From assembly GCA_037893245.1 (NCBI GenBank), contig JBAIAA010000251.1:1054001-1118000 (forward strand): a stretch of DNA of 64,000 nt, written 5' to 3'. The notes beneath the pieces were generated by a model. That model made no database searches. It was not told the origin of the DNA and was given only the letters and a program-made list of their open reading frames with translations. Shown here piece by piece: positions 41,351-54,412 of the stretch. This DNA is from Crossaster papposus (taxonomy: Eukaryota > Echinodermata > Asteroidea > Velatida > Solasteridae). The position numbers and the translations under genes are program-made. How positions within the stretch are numbered: the stretch's first letter is position 1; the number at the start of each line of letters is the position of its first letter.

Positions 41351-41497
41351 AGGTAAGCTGTAATCATTCAAATCCCCCACCCCCCTTTTGAAACTGTGTT
41401 TATATCGTTATAAGATCACACTACATGTATAATTGTGTTATATTTTCATTTTTCTCCTTGGAGATCGTTTGTCGTTAGTGCCACATGCTAAGACATA

Positions 41498-41861
41498 AAG
41501 GTAGGTTACACCATTTGCAGATATCGAAAATATTTACTACCGAATTATTAAGGAAATATCTTACTCATTTGAAAGTAAATAATGATTCCAGGCATCCAGC
41601 AAAATGATTGCGGTAGATATCCTATAATTATTCCGAAAAATTGAATTTTATAAAGAAAAATTCGCGATCGCTGGACGGCGATCGCGAAAAATAACTGCTC
41701 GGCGGAGGTTGAAAGAAAATGCTGTTTTTAGTGCTTTTATCGGAATCCATTATTGTAAAACTTTGGACAGGTCAGTTAAACGATATTTACTATAAAATAC
41801 AATCCCCCAAAACTACATATTCATGATAATTCAAGCAATTACCAATGATGTATCCTACCTT
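41498..41861 (-). mobile_element. TA-flanked MITE family 1, copy C
   Basis: A 364-bp copy in reverse orientation, with TIR AAGGTAGGTTACACCATTTG and TA on both sides (41496-41497 and 41862-41863). Near its centre CGCGATCGCTGGACGGCGAT forms a short palindrome with the following CGCG. Confidence 0.72.
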
Positions 41862-43660
41862 TAAAAGACACAGTACAAACAGTTTTAAATATTTCAACCC
41901 CCTGGCGAGACCAGCAATGTCAAATCTAGCTCACTGGGAATGTAGTTAACTGCTCGTTAAACTCGACGAACGTTAGAAAGAAACTCGATAATAATGATTC
42001 GTGTAATATGGCAAAACGAACCGTCACCAGTGACGGATGTCGGGTTAATTTATGTTAGCTGTAGCTAAACAGACCGGATCGGATACACATCGAGAAGGTA
42101 AACATTACTGACATTTACTCAAAACATTGTAATTAATGTGACGTTTCGTCCCGTCACTCGACATTATGTCAAGAATCATCGTGATACATTTTTGGATTCA
42201 TACATTCGCATATTTGTATCACTGTGGAGACATGTCTTTGTTTCTCGTGTACAAAATGGTTAGAAAGTCGAGCACGTTTTTCAAAATGCTCCTATTTTAA
42301 CCACAATTATTTCCCTGGGTTGAAATTCCTAGTGGAGACCATTCATCTATAGAAATTACCGTCTGGAGACCTTTTCACTCCCATTGTCCACATTGTGTTC
42401 ACGTCTCTAGAGGGTACCTTATTTACCACCAATGTGTCGCATATGCCAATAAGTATAATTTTAAATATTTTATGACCAACCCAAACTCTACACAACGCAG
42501 GTGCGATTGTGTATTTAAAAGAGAATTTAATCGAACGTCGCCGGATATTTGAGACTAATCAAATTTGTTCTGGAAAGCAATAAGCCGTTTCGCTATTCAA
42601 AATGCACATGCATACAACGTTAAAACATCGACTTTCGTTGGGTTTTTGTTTGATGCGAATCGCCCATCGCAAGGCCAAAGGTCACTCGAAGTGTGGGCTA
42701 CAGAGAAAAGTGTGGAAGAGTCAGCCCCTCACACTGAAACAAGACGACCTGATCTCTTTACATTATGAATAGGGTTGGGATGGGTAACTATAGTCCACAG
42801 CAAGGCATTAATAATGCCTCTACCCATATTATGTGTAGAAGTGTCCTAGTCCAGGCTGGGTTTGAACCAACAACCTGCAGAATATAGCCAAATAGTGCGA
42901 CATTTTGTCGTTGGATTTCCGGACCCCTTCGGGGTTGTCATTTATCTTGCTAACATTGTTGACTGAATAATTTCTGACTGAACTCTCCCCCGAAAAAACA
43001 TTCATGTTTGAATGTTATCTTGGCACTTCACAAATTTTACTTACGACGTTCGCATCCGGATGTTCGTTCTCAGGTCTCCTTGTTTGATCACGTGTTTTTC
43101 CACATCGCGTACTTGCGTGAGAACGAAAATGATAAAGACGCGAAGATTTACCTACCTACATCAGATGGATTCTAGATTTTTTTCAGGCTCGTTTGGATCA
43201 CGTTTCAACACAGTTCTTATCAACCACCGTTTTAGATTTGTTAGAGTCCTTATCGCCCGACTGTCGCAGGAATAACACAAAACGGCCAATGTACATCCTA
43301 CTTGAATGTATTTATTTGTTAAATAACACTATTTCGCTTGACAATGTGACGACCAATTTTTTTTCCAGCATGTCATGGAACATAAACACGATCAAAATGA
43401 TGTGTTTCCCCCAATCGTAATGGTGTGTAATTGGCCGTTAATTTCTCAGCAAACATTAAACACGTGGTCATGCACGCTGGGCAAATTTGTTCACCGCTAA
43501 TGACATTATGCCAATTTCACGACAGAGAGTTGTGGCAAGACATTTTTTAAAAGTGGGCGTGTTTTTTTGGGGGGGTTTTTGGGTTTTTTTTTTTTTTTTT
43601 TCTTTTGGGGGGGGGGGGGGGGGGGGGGGGAGGGGGGGGGGGTTGTGTTATTTAGCAACA
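41862..43660. other. Intergenic, no gene recognised
   Basis: Contains a T-run followed by long G-runs (43574-43642) just before the next MITE. A GGGTTTGAACCAACAACCTG segment near 42859 resembles a SINE B box but has no partner A box. A TCATTTTCGTTCTCACGCAA-type stretch at about 43116-43200 is partly repeated inverted at about 44575-44660 (ATCCATCGGATGCAGGTAGG). Confidence 0.35.
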
Positions 43661-44024
43661 AAGGTAGGATACACCATTTGCAGGTATCTAAAATATTTAC
43701 TACCGAATTATTAAGAAATATCTTACTTATTTGAAAGTAAAAAATGATTCTAGGCATCCTAAAATTGTTCCGAAAAATTGAATTTTATAAATATAAATTT
43801 CCGATCGCGGACGGTGATCGCAAAAGAACCCAAGAGGAAACATAAGAATCACTGCCCAACGCCGGTTGAGAAACGAGCGTCGTTTTTCTTGCTTTCTTCG
43901 GCACCCACGATTGTAAAACTTTCTCTAAGATCAGTTAATAAACGACATTTACTATAAAATACAACCCCAAAAATCACTAATTCATGATAATTCAAGCAAT
44001 TATATCAATGATGTATCCTACCTT
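43661..44024 (-). mobile_element. TA-flanked MITE family 1, copy D
   Basis: A 364-bp reverse copy with TIR AAGGTAGGATACACCATTTG. The right side is flanked by TA (44025-44026); the left flank reads CA, probably mutated. It begins directly after a G-homopolymer. Confidence 0.7.
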
Positions 44025-45109
44025 TAAATAAACAATATAATGTAACTCAGTGTAAACCTGTATTCGGGCTAAAATCGTGCCACCTCGTTTTAACATGCAA
44101 AATATGAGTGTTATTGTGAGTTTATGTGTTAGAAACCTTCTCAAATTCCACAATACTTAGTGTACATTTTGTTCAGATAGTACAGGCTTTATATAGAGCT
44201 TGAAAGTTGACCCCTGGTGGCGCGGAGGTTTTGAAACTATTTTTGTTAAATAGTTTTCTTAAAGAAAAAGCTTTTGTAAAATTGTTGCCAGCATCTCGAT
44301 ACATGTATATGAAAACTGAAAAAAAGTCTCAAAACCTGACCTTTCACTTTCGAAAATCTGAAACAAACGTGGACTCGTGGAATCCAAGCACTCGTGCAAA
44401 GATGAACATTTATGAAATAATTGTGTGGCGGTTATTGGGTTAAAATGTCTTTTGGAACACACATTTAAAAAAAAAATACCTGAAGGGTTTTATTTCCATT
44501 TACAAACGAATCTAAAATGACCGCAGATAAGAATCGTTGAAAAAGTGATCAAAACGAGCCTAAATAAAATCTAGAATCCATCGGATGCAGGTAGGTAAAT
44601 CTTCACGTCCTTTTCATTTTCGCTCGCACGCAAGTACGCGATGTAAACAAAACGAACGTGGTCAAACAAGGAGACCTAGAAATTCAAAATCCGGATGTGA
44701 AAGTCGTAAGTAAAATTCTGTTTTACAATTTCTAACTGATTTCTCATATTTTGGTTTTCGTGGAATGCCAAGATGGAATTAAAACATGAATGTTTCTCTG
44801 GTGAGAGTACGCTTATAAATCATTCAGTCAAATAGTGTAGCAAGAGAAAAGGAAACTCCGTGTAACATGCCCATAGAAGGGTCACGGAGGGGTCAGGAAG
44901 TGCAATAACAATATGGCGTATTTGTAGGCTTTATTTGCCATTGGATTTTGTGTTATTCAGAGGTTACTCTTGTTTATTGCATCATCTCATTACGATGACA
45001 CGATTCTTGTTTTATTATTATCAATTATTTCTAGTAATAACACCAAAGATTCCTCAAAAGAAACTAGGCTCTGTAGCTATTAAGCCTGAACAAAAAAATA
45101 CAGTAAGAA
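44025..45109. other. Intergenic, no gene recognised
   Basis: Only short frames. The segment at about 44575-44700 is an inverse partner of 43060-43180, so the two may be arms of one element that encloses MITE copy D. Confidence 0.35.
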
Positions 45110-45297
45110 GACAATGAGAAGGTACAGTTTTAAAGGTGAGAGGAAAACCCCAGAAGAATATCCCGGAGAAAATCCACGGAATCAGGCAGGGACTGAAAAC
45201 CAAATCCACATATTGGCCCCGGGCCGGATTCGAACCCGGGTCACAGCGGTGGAAGGCAATAAAAAAGAACTGCTACGCCAACCTGAATCCCCATCAT
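45110..45297 (-). mobile_element. tRNA-derived SINE, minus strand
   Basis: Read on the minus strand, GGATTCAGGTTGGCGTAGCA holds an A-box-like block and GACCCGGGTTCGAATCCGGC a near-perfect B box. On the plus strand this appears as GGATTCGAACCCGGGTCAC at about 45228. The spacing is larger than in a tRNA gene, so it is a SINE head rather than a functional tRNA. Confidence 0.6.
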
Positions 45298-45785
45298 AAT
45301 GATAATTTTTCACTGTGATGTGATACCTAATTCATAATATTATTTGATAAGGTTCTGTCACCCATTTTCCCACTTTCTATTTGCACATCTTGTCAACAAT
45401 CGTTATAAGCATTGCTCGATTTTCTCGATCATTTGATACTTGTGGCTTCGTGTATGGATCGAGGCTGGAGGCCTATAAATACCCCAAAGAGACGTGTGTG
45501 GTTCCCATGGTAGCTGACTTGAATTGTTTCCATATCAACGCGATTGACGCTTTGTACCGCCACGCCTGCGAAGCGCTAGCGTCGTCCAGTCGGCTTCAAA
45601 TTGCACTATTAAAGAGAATAAATATATGTAGTTGACCAGTTTTAAACGTATGTAATGTTTTATTTATTAAAATATCTTTAAACAGGATAAAAAGATCAGC
45701 ATAAGCTGTTGTACATCAATGTCCTGTACAAATGAAGAAAAAGTAGGACAATTTAAACAGCAATGCAAAAAGCACAAAGTTAAAA
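45298..45785. other. Intergenic, no gene recognised
   Basis: An 84-codon stop-free frame at 45381-45635 has no domain I recognise. The LINE fragment to the right may own the A-rich stretch near 45720-45790 as its 3' tail. Confidence 0.3.
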
Positions 45786-46075
45786 TTATTTAAAGTAGAG
45801 TTTTATATATAAACATTTACAATTATAAAACGATGACGACATCTGAATTGATGAAGGAATGCTAAACCAAATGTTTGCACCAGCATACTTATACATCTGC
45901 TCAAAGAAATCAATATTGGGTTTAGGGAAAACGACATTTAAAGAATCAGCCTTTTTGGTATTAAAGCTATGTCTATCGAAATACATCTCAATGTCATTAC
46001 ATAATCTAATTGGAGCAATCTCATGAACACATTTATACATTAAACCGGCTAAGAAGAAATATCTTCTTACTTTTA
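45786..46075 (-). mobile_element. C-terminal fragment of a LINE reverse transcriptase
   Basis: The minus-strand frame reads LMYKCVHEIAPIRL, then HSFNTKKAD and YKYAGANIWFSIPSSI. This is the normal end of CR1/L2/Jockey-type RT ORFs. The fragment begins near 46075 and is 5' truncated. It is a second, independent LINE family member beside the one at 26716. Confidence 0.7.
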
Positions 46076-47089
46076 GGGTTTGTCAAGATAATTGTTAAAT
46101 AATGTCTTCGCCATGATATTGTACGTTAATGCCCGAGGCAAAGGCCCATGAGACGGTTTTAAACGTACGTTTAATACCGGCCCGGTATAAAATCTGATAA
46201 AATACGTTTCCAACTATTTTGTCAAAGGTGGAATTTACCTTTTGCAGCTATCCAAAAAGTAACCAACAAAAATACTGTAGGAAAGCTTACTTGTTGTAAA
46301 GATATTAATGATTCTAAACTCCCTGTGAAATTATTCCTTCAGACATGCTGTCATTTTCAAAAACATTTACAAAAGGATGCATTTCCCAATGTGCGGCTCA
46401 GAGACGCACATTTGATACCGACCAATACCTAGAATGATGGCTTAAATACATTTTGTTTGTATAGCCTAAATCAATGATTTTTTTGTAGGCCAAACACACT
46501 CAAATTTATTATATTCGTAGACATTTAAATTAAATGTCATGTTCACGTTATCTTTATATCTTTTGCCCGTGATTGTCACTTTTAAAACTGGACCTACGAT
46601 CATTGAAATGACAATAACTCCGCTCCGCAACATCGTATCTCAACAATCGAGGTGTCAAAACACGCAGAACAAAATTATGCACTGGGTTATTTGCTTCGAT
46701 TAATCCATACCCTTTCGGGACGTTAATTATTGGATAATTTTTAACTGTCTCGATACTTTTTGTGATGAGTTTACATTGTTTTGCATTCAAAACAGTTAGA
46801 AATTTGTTTATCGTGTGTTAGTGCCAGTATGTATTTAAATTGCTTGTTTTAAAGCGAAACGACCAGAGACGACCCGATTATAATTTACACTAGTGTAAGT
46901 TTTGCCGGCTATTTTAACACATTAGTTTAATTGAAATTCTCGCAATCAGTTTCGTCTGAGACAATTGTTTGCACGTTTGTATATACCAAGTTAATTTAGA
47001 CATCTATCATTCAATTTTAACGTTTGGCCAACACCTGCTCGAGAATATTCGTCATTACATATCAAATTTAGTCAAGCATTTAGTCAATT
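46076..47089. other. Intergenic with one dispersed repeat
   Basis: The segment 46230-46420 (AATGATTCTAAACTCCCTGT, then ATTATTCCTTCAGACATGC, and GAGACGCACATTTG) is repeated inverted at about 62975-63070. No gene is seen. A 78-codon stop-free frame at 46554-46790 shows no domain. Confidence 0.4.
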
Positions 47090-47345
47090 GATTGATACAA
47101 GACGAAGTCGATCTGTGTGAACTGTCTTACAGTAAACACAGAATTTGAGCTTTGACGCTGAATAATTATATTATCGACCCTGTGTTTTACAAAGGGTGAC
47201 TAAGTGTTAAGTTTGAATGATAAATAACTAAATTGGTTTGGTAAAAGCGTGTGAATGTTTTATTTTCGGACGAAATTGAATGTGAGAGTTGGGGAATTTG
47301 AATGAAAAATTGTTTTAAAATAGCCAGGGAAAACCCTATATTTTT
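47090..47345 (+). repeat. Dispersed repeat family 2, copy 3
   Basis: Direct match to 41120-41350 through AACTAAATTGGTTTGGTAAA, TGAGAGTTGG and AATAGCCAGGGAAAACC. More diverged than the other two copies. Confidence 0.45.
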
Positions 47346-47704
47346 TGCGTTGTGGGCGCAATAGCGACCCCAAAATAATGATTTTGTTTAGAGTTTAGAG
47401 CGTCTAAACTATTGTCAAAAGTAGTTGTGTTTTTGTTTCGCTTAAACCTTAATTTATGTGAGGAGAAAAAAACAAAGGGGAAACGATTTTACTTTTAAGA
47501 TAATTTCGACATCATCTCTGTAGCAGTGAAGACGTTTTGTATATACTTTTTCGACCACAATAATTAACGTTGTTTAATTCGAAACCCATCTCTAAAATGA
47601 GGAAAATCTTGAATGCAATTTATGAAATATAACTGAATATTAAAAAAAAAAAAAATGCAACCATATTTTTAGGTAATTTATGATACTGGTTTTCACATAA
47701 TTAT

Positions 47705-48020
47705 CTGATAGGATAGCGGTTAAGGTGTTCGACTCATGTGAAATGGTGAGTGGGTTTCAGCTCGCCACTCTCACCGTAAAGCAAATCGCCAAATGCGTGT
47801 GATCCTGAGTTGAATTTGAATAACATCTTGTACAAAGACACTGTTGCCATATCGCATGATTCGGCCGGGGGCAAGCTCTTGCAGAGTTACGTAACAGACG
47901 CTCAGCACCAATACATTGTTCACAATGGGTGAGAATGGCACAAGGACACCAGACCATTCCGGAGCTGGGGGTTGCTAGCGTAAGGCTTGCCCCGAATCAC
48001 GCGATATAGCAACAGTGTCT
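47705..48020 (+). mobile_element. tRNA-derived SINE with an internal inverted repeat
   Basis: An A-box-like GATAGCGGTTAAGGTGTTCG is followed by a B-box-like GAGTGGGTTTCAGCTC. Further in, GACACTGTTGCCATATCGCATGAT (about 47838) is mirrored at 47985-48020, so the tail folds back on the body. Confidence 0.5.
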
Positions 48021-48412
48021 TTGGTCTGGAGAATTTAAAGTTTAACGGTGCCAATTGCTAATTGAGCAAGTCAGTGTACCAGATGTTATTCAAATTTAAC
48101 TCGGGGTCACGCGCAAATAGCTAATTGCCGATACAGCGTGATGCGTGTAAGCAGTTAACACTTTGGTTAAGCAAATTGCCAAACAAACCACTTATCCTTT
48201 TTATAACGGTACAGGAAGTGGGATTTACAATTAACACAATAACATCACTTAACCAAGACTATGATTATAACCAGACTGGGAACGAAGTTGGGCGTACAAG
48301 TGAAACAAACGTTAAATCAACAAAAAGGGTCCAATAAACTATGCTGAAGTGGAAAAAAATGTCGGACAAAATGGCGACAATTTGTAAGGGAAGAGACCAA
48401 AACTAGTTTAAT

Positions 48413-49254
48413 AATACTAATCATCATCGTGCTTATATAGCGCTTTACATCGTATCAACAATCTCAAAGCGCTTTACAAATATTACCCCGTTCATCAGAC
48501 CTTGGACCACGCGGCAGCCGTTTATAGGCGCTCAATCGGCCTCGATTGCGTGCGAACGCGTTCGGACGCGTTTTGTGCCGTTCCGCACGAGAGGCAATAA
48601 CAATACACAACAGGCCCGTTCTAACGCGATAGAACAGGTCAAAATCTGGCCCACCAGTGAGTTAAGAACGCCCCATCGTACTATGCTTGTGTTATGTAAA
48701 GTGTTCGTTCCTATGTTAAGTATAAAGTCCCAGTGTTTACCACAATGGCTGCCCATGCACCGTGACTGCGCTATTGTATCGGTGTAATGCCTCCATCACA
48801 CCAAACTAGTTCCCACAACGTTCTCGAAAATGTTACCGAACGGGCTTAAACTGTGGGCGAACGGAGTGGACGTACGTAGCAGCAACTGTTTACGGTCTTT
48901 TTACGAACTTCATGAACGGGCTCAGACGGGAATGGTGCTCTAGAACTTCGAGCCTACTCAACTTAGCCAAAGTTGCACGTTCTACTCCCAGCACAGCCCG
49001 TTTTACGAATTTTTGTTAGGACGGGGCAGGACGTTTTGAGAACTAGTTTGGTGTGACTGAAGCATAAACCAGCAACGCGTTCAGAAACGGGGCCCGTTCG
49101 AACTCGGGAGAACGGGCGGATTAAGAACAATGGGCCGTTCCTTCCCGTTCGAACGCGTTCGCACGCATAAAATAGTTTTGGTCCCTTCCCTAAAGCGCTT
49201 TAAGATCGTTGATACGCTGGAATGCGCTATATAAGCACAATGATTATTAGTATT
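48413..49254. mobile_element. TIR element with TTCGAACGCG-rich interior
   Basis: AATACTAATCATCATCGTGC followed by TTATATAGCGC at 48413-48443 is mirrored at 49224-49254 with a few mismatches. A second inverted block (GGGAAGAGACCAAAACTAGT at 48389 and its inverse near 49150-49190) lies partly outside on the left. The interior is rich in GTTCGAACGGG and GAACGCGTTCG half-sites and has no coding content. Confidence 0.5.
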
Positions 49255-51359
49255 CTAAAACAAAGACTCATTTTCAGTTAAGCAATTTCCCCGTCACATG
49301 TACCTGAAATGCGATTGTGCATTTTTTGTATAGACATTTTGTGTAATATAGGTTTGTTATTTAACACGTAATGTCGCACAAATTCCCTAAAACGAGATCT
49401 TAATTTTGTCTCAAAACATCGCCGAACTCAATTTTCAATTTCATTTTTAAAAAGTGGATTTCATTCGAGGTGCAGTATTTTAAAATGTTGAGCATTTCGA
49501 TTCGTCCAAAATTCGTGAAAGCCATTCGTTTTAACGAATATAATATCACTTCCTAACTCTAACTGTTTTAAGTTAACTGAACAAAATTGAACGTCAACAG
49601 TGTCAAATTAAACGACAAATACAATTGCTTGTTCGATTAAACGCCGATCGCCCCGTCAGAAGAATTTCACAAATTCAGCACGAGTCAGAATGCTACAAAT
49701 TTGAATTATACTGCACCTTAAATGAAATCCATTGGTGATTTGTTTAAATTGAAATTGACGATTGAGTTCGGCGATGGTCGGGGACAAAATTAAAATGTGT
49801 AATCACAAGAAATGTGTGTGGTAAAGGTGTTAACAACTGAGAAAAATGTGTACTTACACTTCTGAAGTTTGCAGATTTTCAAAATAATAGACTCGTAGAC
49901 ATGCATTCAGCCGCAAAACCGACACACAAGAGACGGCAATGACGTACCAATAAAAACAGATACCGACATACCAAACAGGCGGCGAGAGTCTAAAAAGAAA
50001 AAAACTGTCCGAACCACGCGCGCTGTGAACTCAAAGGCGCATATGTCGTGTGGTCTTGGTCGTGGCGTGCGCCCTCGTAAATTCATTGGGATCGGGTCAT
50101 CAGATGCGAGGTCGGGGACCTGTGGCAAACAATTACACGCTATTACGTCAGTTCGCCTGGCTGGTTCCCTCTCACGACGTGTTATCACTGGACAATGATT
50201 ACAATGGCGTTGTGTTAATTGCATTATTTATTAGAGGGATGCGGCACGAACGTCATCACCCAAGTCACTGTCCTTACGTAAGTACAATGACCTATGAAAT
50301 GATCGTGAAAACACTCACAGACAATTCATGCCGGAATGTTGCATTCGGTAATACAATGAAATGTGTAGAAAATGACGATTTTTCTTTTCCTTTTTCCATA
50401 ATTGTGCAGATTTTCTTCGCCCGTACTCGGTACATATAGAGGGCGCTAACAGGACGTATTTATTTAAGATATATGGCGTATGCGTGTATTGGTTATCTGC
50501 TCGGATTATCCGCTCGTTGGACGAGCGTCTATGAGCAAGTTCGGGCGCGAACTATAGTTAACCATAGTTCGACTGACGTCACTCGAACGCATGATGGTTG
50601 GACTATCTAGACGACTATTTGGAACCAGACCCCGGGGTACGATTGCCGCTGGTTGACAGTAGCCTCTTTCGATAAGAAAACATGAAGAGAACCAGTGACG
50701 TGGAAAAAGTGATGGTAGTAGTCGGACGAAGGGAAGGCAGTAACCAGCCAGTCCGCAGTGCACGCGATAATGAGGTCAAATCCCGAAGTTTCTTTGCACG
50801 GCCTACGTCACGAATCGGCCGCGAGATTTGCACGCGTTTTTGCGGGAGTTCGACCGATCTCATGAAACAACCTACACCTTCTAAAGGAAGCAGTGGGCTT
50901 CCAAGATGGCGTGATAAGTAGACGGTGCACGTTTTTCCGAGTCGAATGATATAAAATTTGTCAAGTTTTGGAAGTTTTTTTGCTGTTTTTTTCACTTGTA
51001 AGTCGAGGTATGATTTTGTAGACGGTTTGAGTTGTGATTTTATTTGCTGCGCCCTGACCCAGCTAGAAAATATTAGAGAGAAAGACCACTGCAAATCGAA
51101 AGAAAAAGCGATGATCTTTCGTATGGTACAAAGTTTAGCTTGTGGCGACGTCGAGTTTTGTTTTCCTGAGCCACTTTTCCAAGCGAGATTTCGCTTTTTC
51201 GGCGGATTTTAAAGGGAGTTTCCACATTTGCGCATGCGCTATGCATATGTACATGTACGTGTACGTTTACGGACACATGTACTTACGCGCCGGTTTGTTT
51301 ACAAGTACCTCCGGGTATGTGCAATACTCGCCATCCACCAATCACAAGCCTAGAAATCC
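49255..51359. other. Intergenic, possible promoter of the 51.36-kb exon
   Basis: No recognisable gene. Near 50530-50600 a GCGAACTATAGTTAACCATAG palindrome and a CRE-like TGACGTCA lie close together. CCAAGATGGCG at about 50908 resembles a YY1-type site. 51047-51066 repeats the 20 bases TGCGCCCTGACCCAGCTAGA of the exon downstream. Confidence 0.35.
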
Positions 51360-51434
51360 ATGGCGGTTGTACCGTTTCAGTCTGCCGGTAGTTTGTGGCG
51401 AAAACCTTGCGCCCTGACCCAGCTAGACAAAATT
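51360..51434 (+). CDS. Possible first coding exon of an unrecognised gene (partial)
   Basis: The ATG at 51360 (context ATCCATGGCGG) opens a 25-codon frame, MAVVPFQSAGSLWRKPCALT and then QLDKI. It leads directly into GTGAGTATAA, a strong splice donor. Part of the exon is duplicated 360 bp upstream. I do not recognise the protein and cannot find the next exon. A chance match is possible. Confidence 0.3.
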
Positions 51435-52375
51435 GTGAGTATAAAGGTACATTTTCATGTAGAATATGAAGTAACCTGTTTGTCTAGTGAACATTTGGGC
51501 TGTGGGCACACACAAAAAAGAGAGATTTTAACGTATTTTCTATCGCGATTATTTTCTTTTTTGAACCAAAATTCGTCCCAAAATTTCTTATTTTAATCGA
51601 TACAAAATCTTATTCAAACTTCAACAGTTTGAAAGATATACTCTTCATCTGTGATTTTATTTCAACAAAGTGATCATACATGCCAAAAAAGCCGAGTATT
51701 TTCCCACATTCCACATGCTATTACAGCTTATTAAATATGCAAGGCGAGGTCACGCACGGGAATTTATGAATACGTAGCAAAGAAAAGGAAGCACTTTCAC
51801 GTGCACTGCGGACTGGCTGTAACGTTGAGTGAAAATCTGGCAGGCCTAATGTTATTTATTTCTTGTTTTTGGACCAACATGACTAACGTTATGACTTATC
51901 CTAAAAAATATGCGTGGTATAATAGTGTCAATAACCATCTCATTCAAGTCGCAAATGTAAACAAATCGGTTGCCATCTTTTTAACAATAGTTCGACTAGA
52001 GCCGTTCGAGCGAACTGCATTTGAGCAGGCGCATTGGTAAAGCAGAAATTGACTAATGGTTGGCTATAGAGGGCGCCCGCACTTGCTCTATGATATGCGA
52101 ACAGATTCAGTGATTAATTATGCAAAAGACTGCATCTTGACCTCAAGATTATGTTTATTCAGCAGGCGCTTTTCATCACGATATCGCGTCTTCCGTTACC
52201 CGTTGCTGTGGTACAAAAACACGGCAGCCACATTGGCCAATCATCATCTCTGTCCCGATTTATGCACTAAAATGAGGTCACAGTGGAATCTGATTGGCTG
52301 GCACGCAAGATCGCATATATCTGCGTGTCTTCATACATAAAACGTTGATTTGAAGATGTTCCGGTCACAGACCTC
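51435..52375. other. Intergenic or intron, no gene recognised
   Basis: If 51360-51434 is a first exon, this would be intron sequence. No second exon is evident. Confidence 0.25.
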
Positions 52376-52681
52376 TACACCTGGACGGATCATTGCCCAT
52401 TCTGCTGTGCTAACGCTTGAAGTCGGCGCGAACGAGAAGTGCAACATGGCGGACCCACGACGTCATTCTGTGAGCCAATGAAATGTCCCGGTGTGGAGGT
52501 CAGTGGGTACGTATGACGTAATGTTTATGAATAAAAAAATGTACGGAGTAAATCCACTGACCTCTACACCTGGACATTTCATTGGCTCACAGAAGTGACG
52601 TGTAGGTCCGCCATGTTTCACTTCCCGTTCGCGTTATCACGGCAGAATGGGCAATGATCCGTCCAGGTTTAGAGGTCAGTG
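52376..52681. mobile_element. MITE family 3, copy 2 (nested palindrome)
   Basis: Starts CACAGACCTCTACACCTGGA and ends with the inverse. The interior matches 29193-29490, including CATGGCGGACCCACGACGTC and the inner GAGGTCAGTGGGTACG / CCACTGACCTCTACACC pair. Confidence 0.72.
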
Positions 52682-54412
52682 GGTCTGACTCGTTAACCAA
52701 CGTATGATACCAGACCAGGCGTATACGCGTAGTAAACAGATTTACGTCGAAATGTAATCGCATGGAAATTAGATTTGACACCTAACAAATGTGTTTTTTT
52801 TATGCTACTGATGCAAACATCGCTTTTATTAATTGTATCGATATTTTATTGATAAGTGCTGGTTATAGAGCCTAAAAGTTTACACATGTGACGAGCTTTT
52901 TGAAACTGGAGAAGACAAATAAACATGGTAACATTCTAGAATTTACAATTATTTGTGGTACATTTTTCCTCTAGAAGCTTCCCCAATAAAAGTCCGTTTA
53001 ATACCGCCCACGTGACGGGCTCACGACCAATAGGAATGCCTAAACTGCCCAGGCATTTATGAATCATTTTTAAAACTTGAAAACTTGAAAACTTGAAAAC
53101 TTGAAAACTTAAAAACTTAACAACTTAAAAACTTAAAAACTTGAAAACTGAAAACTGAAAACTTTTAATACTATCATGTAGTAAGTGTTAAGAAAGAAAG
53201 TAATTCTCATTAAGTACTGGGCGGTACACAGTGGGCGGGCGGTACTCAAGACTATGAACGTAACTTTTAACATATATTCAATCAAACGCTTAGCATATTA
53301 TTAAAGCAATGTGGAGTATATATTTGTTCAGGGTGTTACGTTGACTGACTTTAGATAGATTATTATATAATTTAAGGATCTAAGTCGACATCGTTTAATG
53401 CCCTCCGAGTCGTATACCTCTAACATGTAAAAGTTGGTATCGCAAAATGTAATAACATGCACCAATATCTACTTAATGTTTTTGTTCAATAACAATTCTG
53501 CTAACTGAAAAAATATACTGGTGGTGTAATTGTTGGTGTAATTGTAATTCATTTACTGTTCATGTCGCCACAAAGAAACTAGAGTCATGTTTCTTAATGC
53601 TTTTTCACATTTTGTATATTTGTTTAACTTGAAAACATAAACAAATAAGAAAATATGAAAATTGGAAATTGGAAAATTGAAAAAAAATATTAAATTAAAC
53701 ATTGAACATTATAAAATATAAAATGAAAAAATGAAAAAATGGTTGGCTCGTGAGATATGAAGTAACGTTACTTGCAACTGCAACTCATAAGTCTGTACAA
53801 TGTTCGAACGTAATCGGGCTTATCGTTTTCTAGATACAATTTTTGAAATATGCACATATAAGACAACGTCCCATGCTTTTGGATGACGTGGTGTAACTTT
53901 TTAATGCACATACCTACAATACGTTCTTGGTCTGTGTCAAGTTTGGAGTCAATCAGCAGAAAAAAGAGTACATTATGACGTAACTTTAAAATTTGCACAT
54001 TATTTCAAATATATATCAACCCACTTAGTTTCATAACGATCTGACAGTCCCTTATGTGTTTATAATGACGTCAAACATTTTTCAAAATTGTGTGCATTTA
54101 CCCTTGACCTACCAAACCTAAAACAAAAATAATTGTGAATGTATTATGGTTTTTTTCATGAGATACAAAGATCAGGTCAAAGCACAATCAAAAATCAATA
54201 CAAACAATCGCACGATGACGTCATCGTGACATCACTTCAATTTCCATCTATAACACATTTCCGACTGTACTGTACATACACAGTTTGAAACCAATAGGCC
54301 TTAAAGTTTTCTAGATATTGACCCTTGAACCTTTAAGATGACTTCACATGCCACGGGGTGACGTCACCACGAGTTCACCGAGAGTACTAAGGCTGTGTTC
54401 AAAACGAGTATC
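52682..54412. other. Intergenic, AT-rich, no gene recognised
   Basis: Includes the AAAACTTGAA array (53066-53166) and A-rich simple sequence near 53630-53740. Only short stop-free frames. Confidence 0.35.
53066..53166. repeat. 10-bp AAAACTTGAA tandem array
   Basis: About ten copies of AAAACTTGAA with single-base variants (AAAACTTAAA, AAAACTGAAA). Confidence 0.85.

Noticed and set aside
45215..45290. Functional tRNA gene on the minus strand
   Set aside because: The A- and B-box-like blocks are present, but the spacing and lack of a foldable acceptor stem fit a SINE head, not a tRNA.
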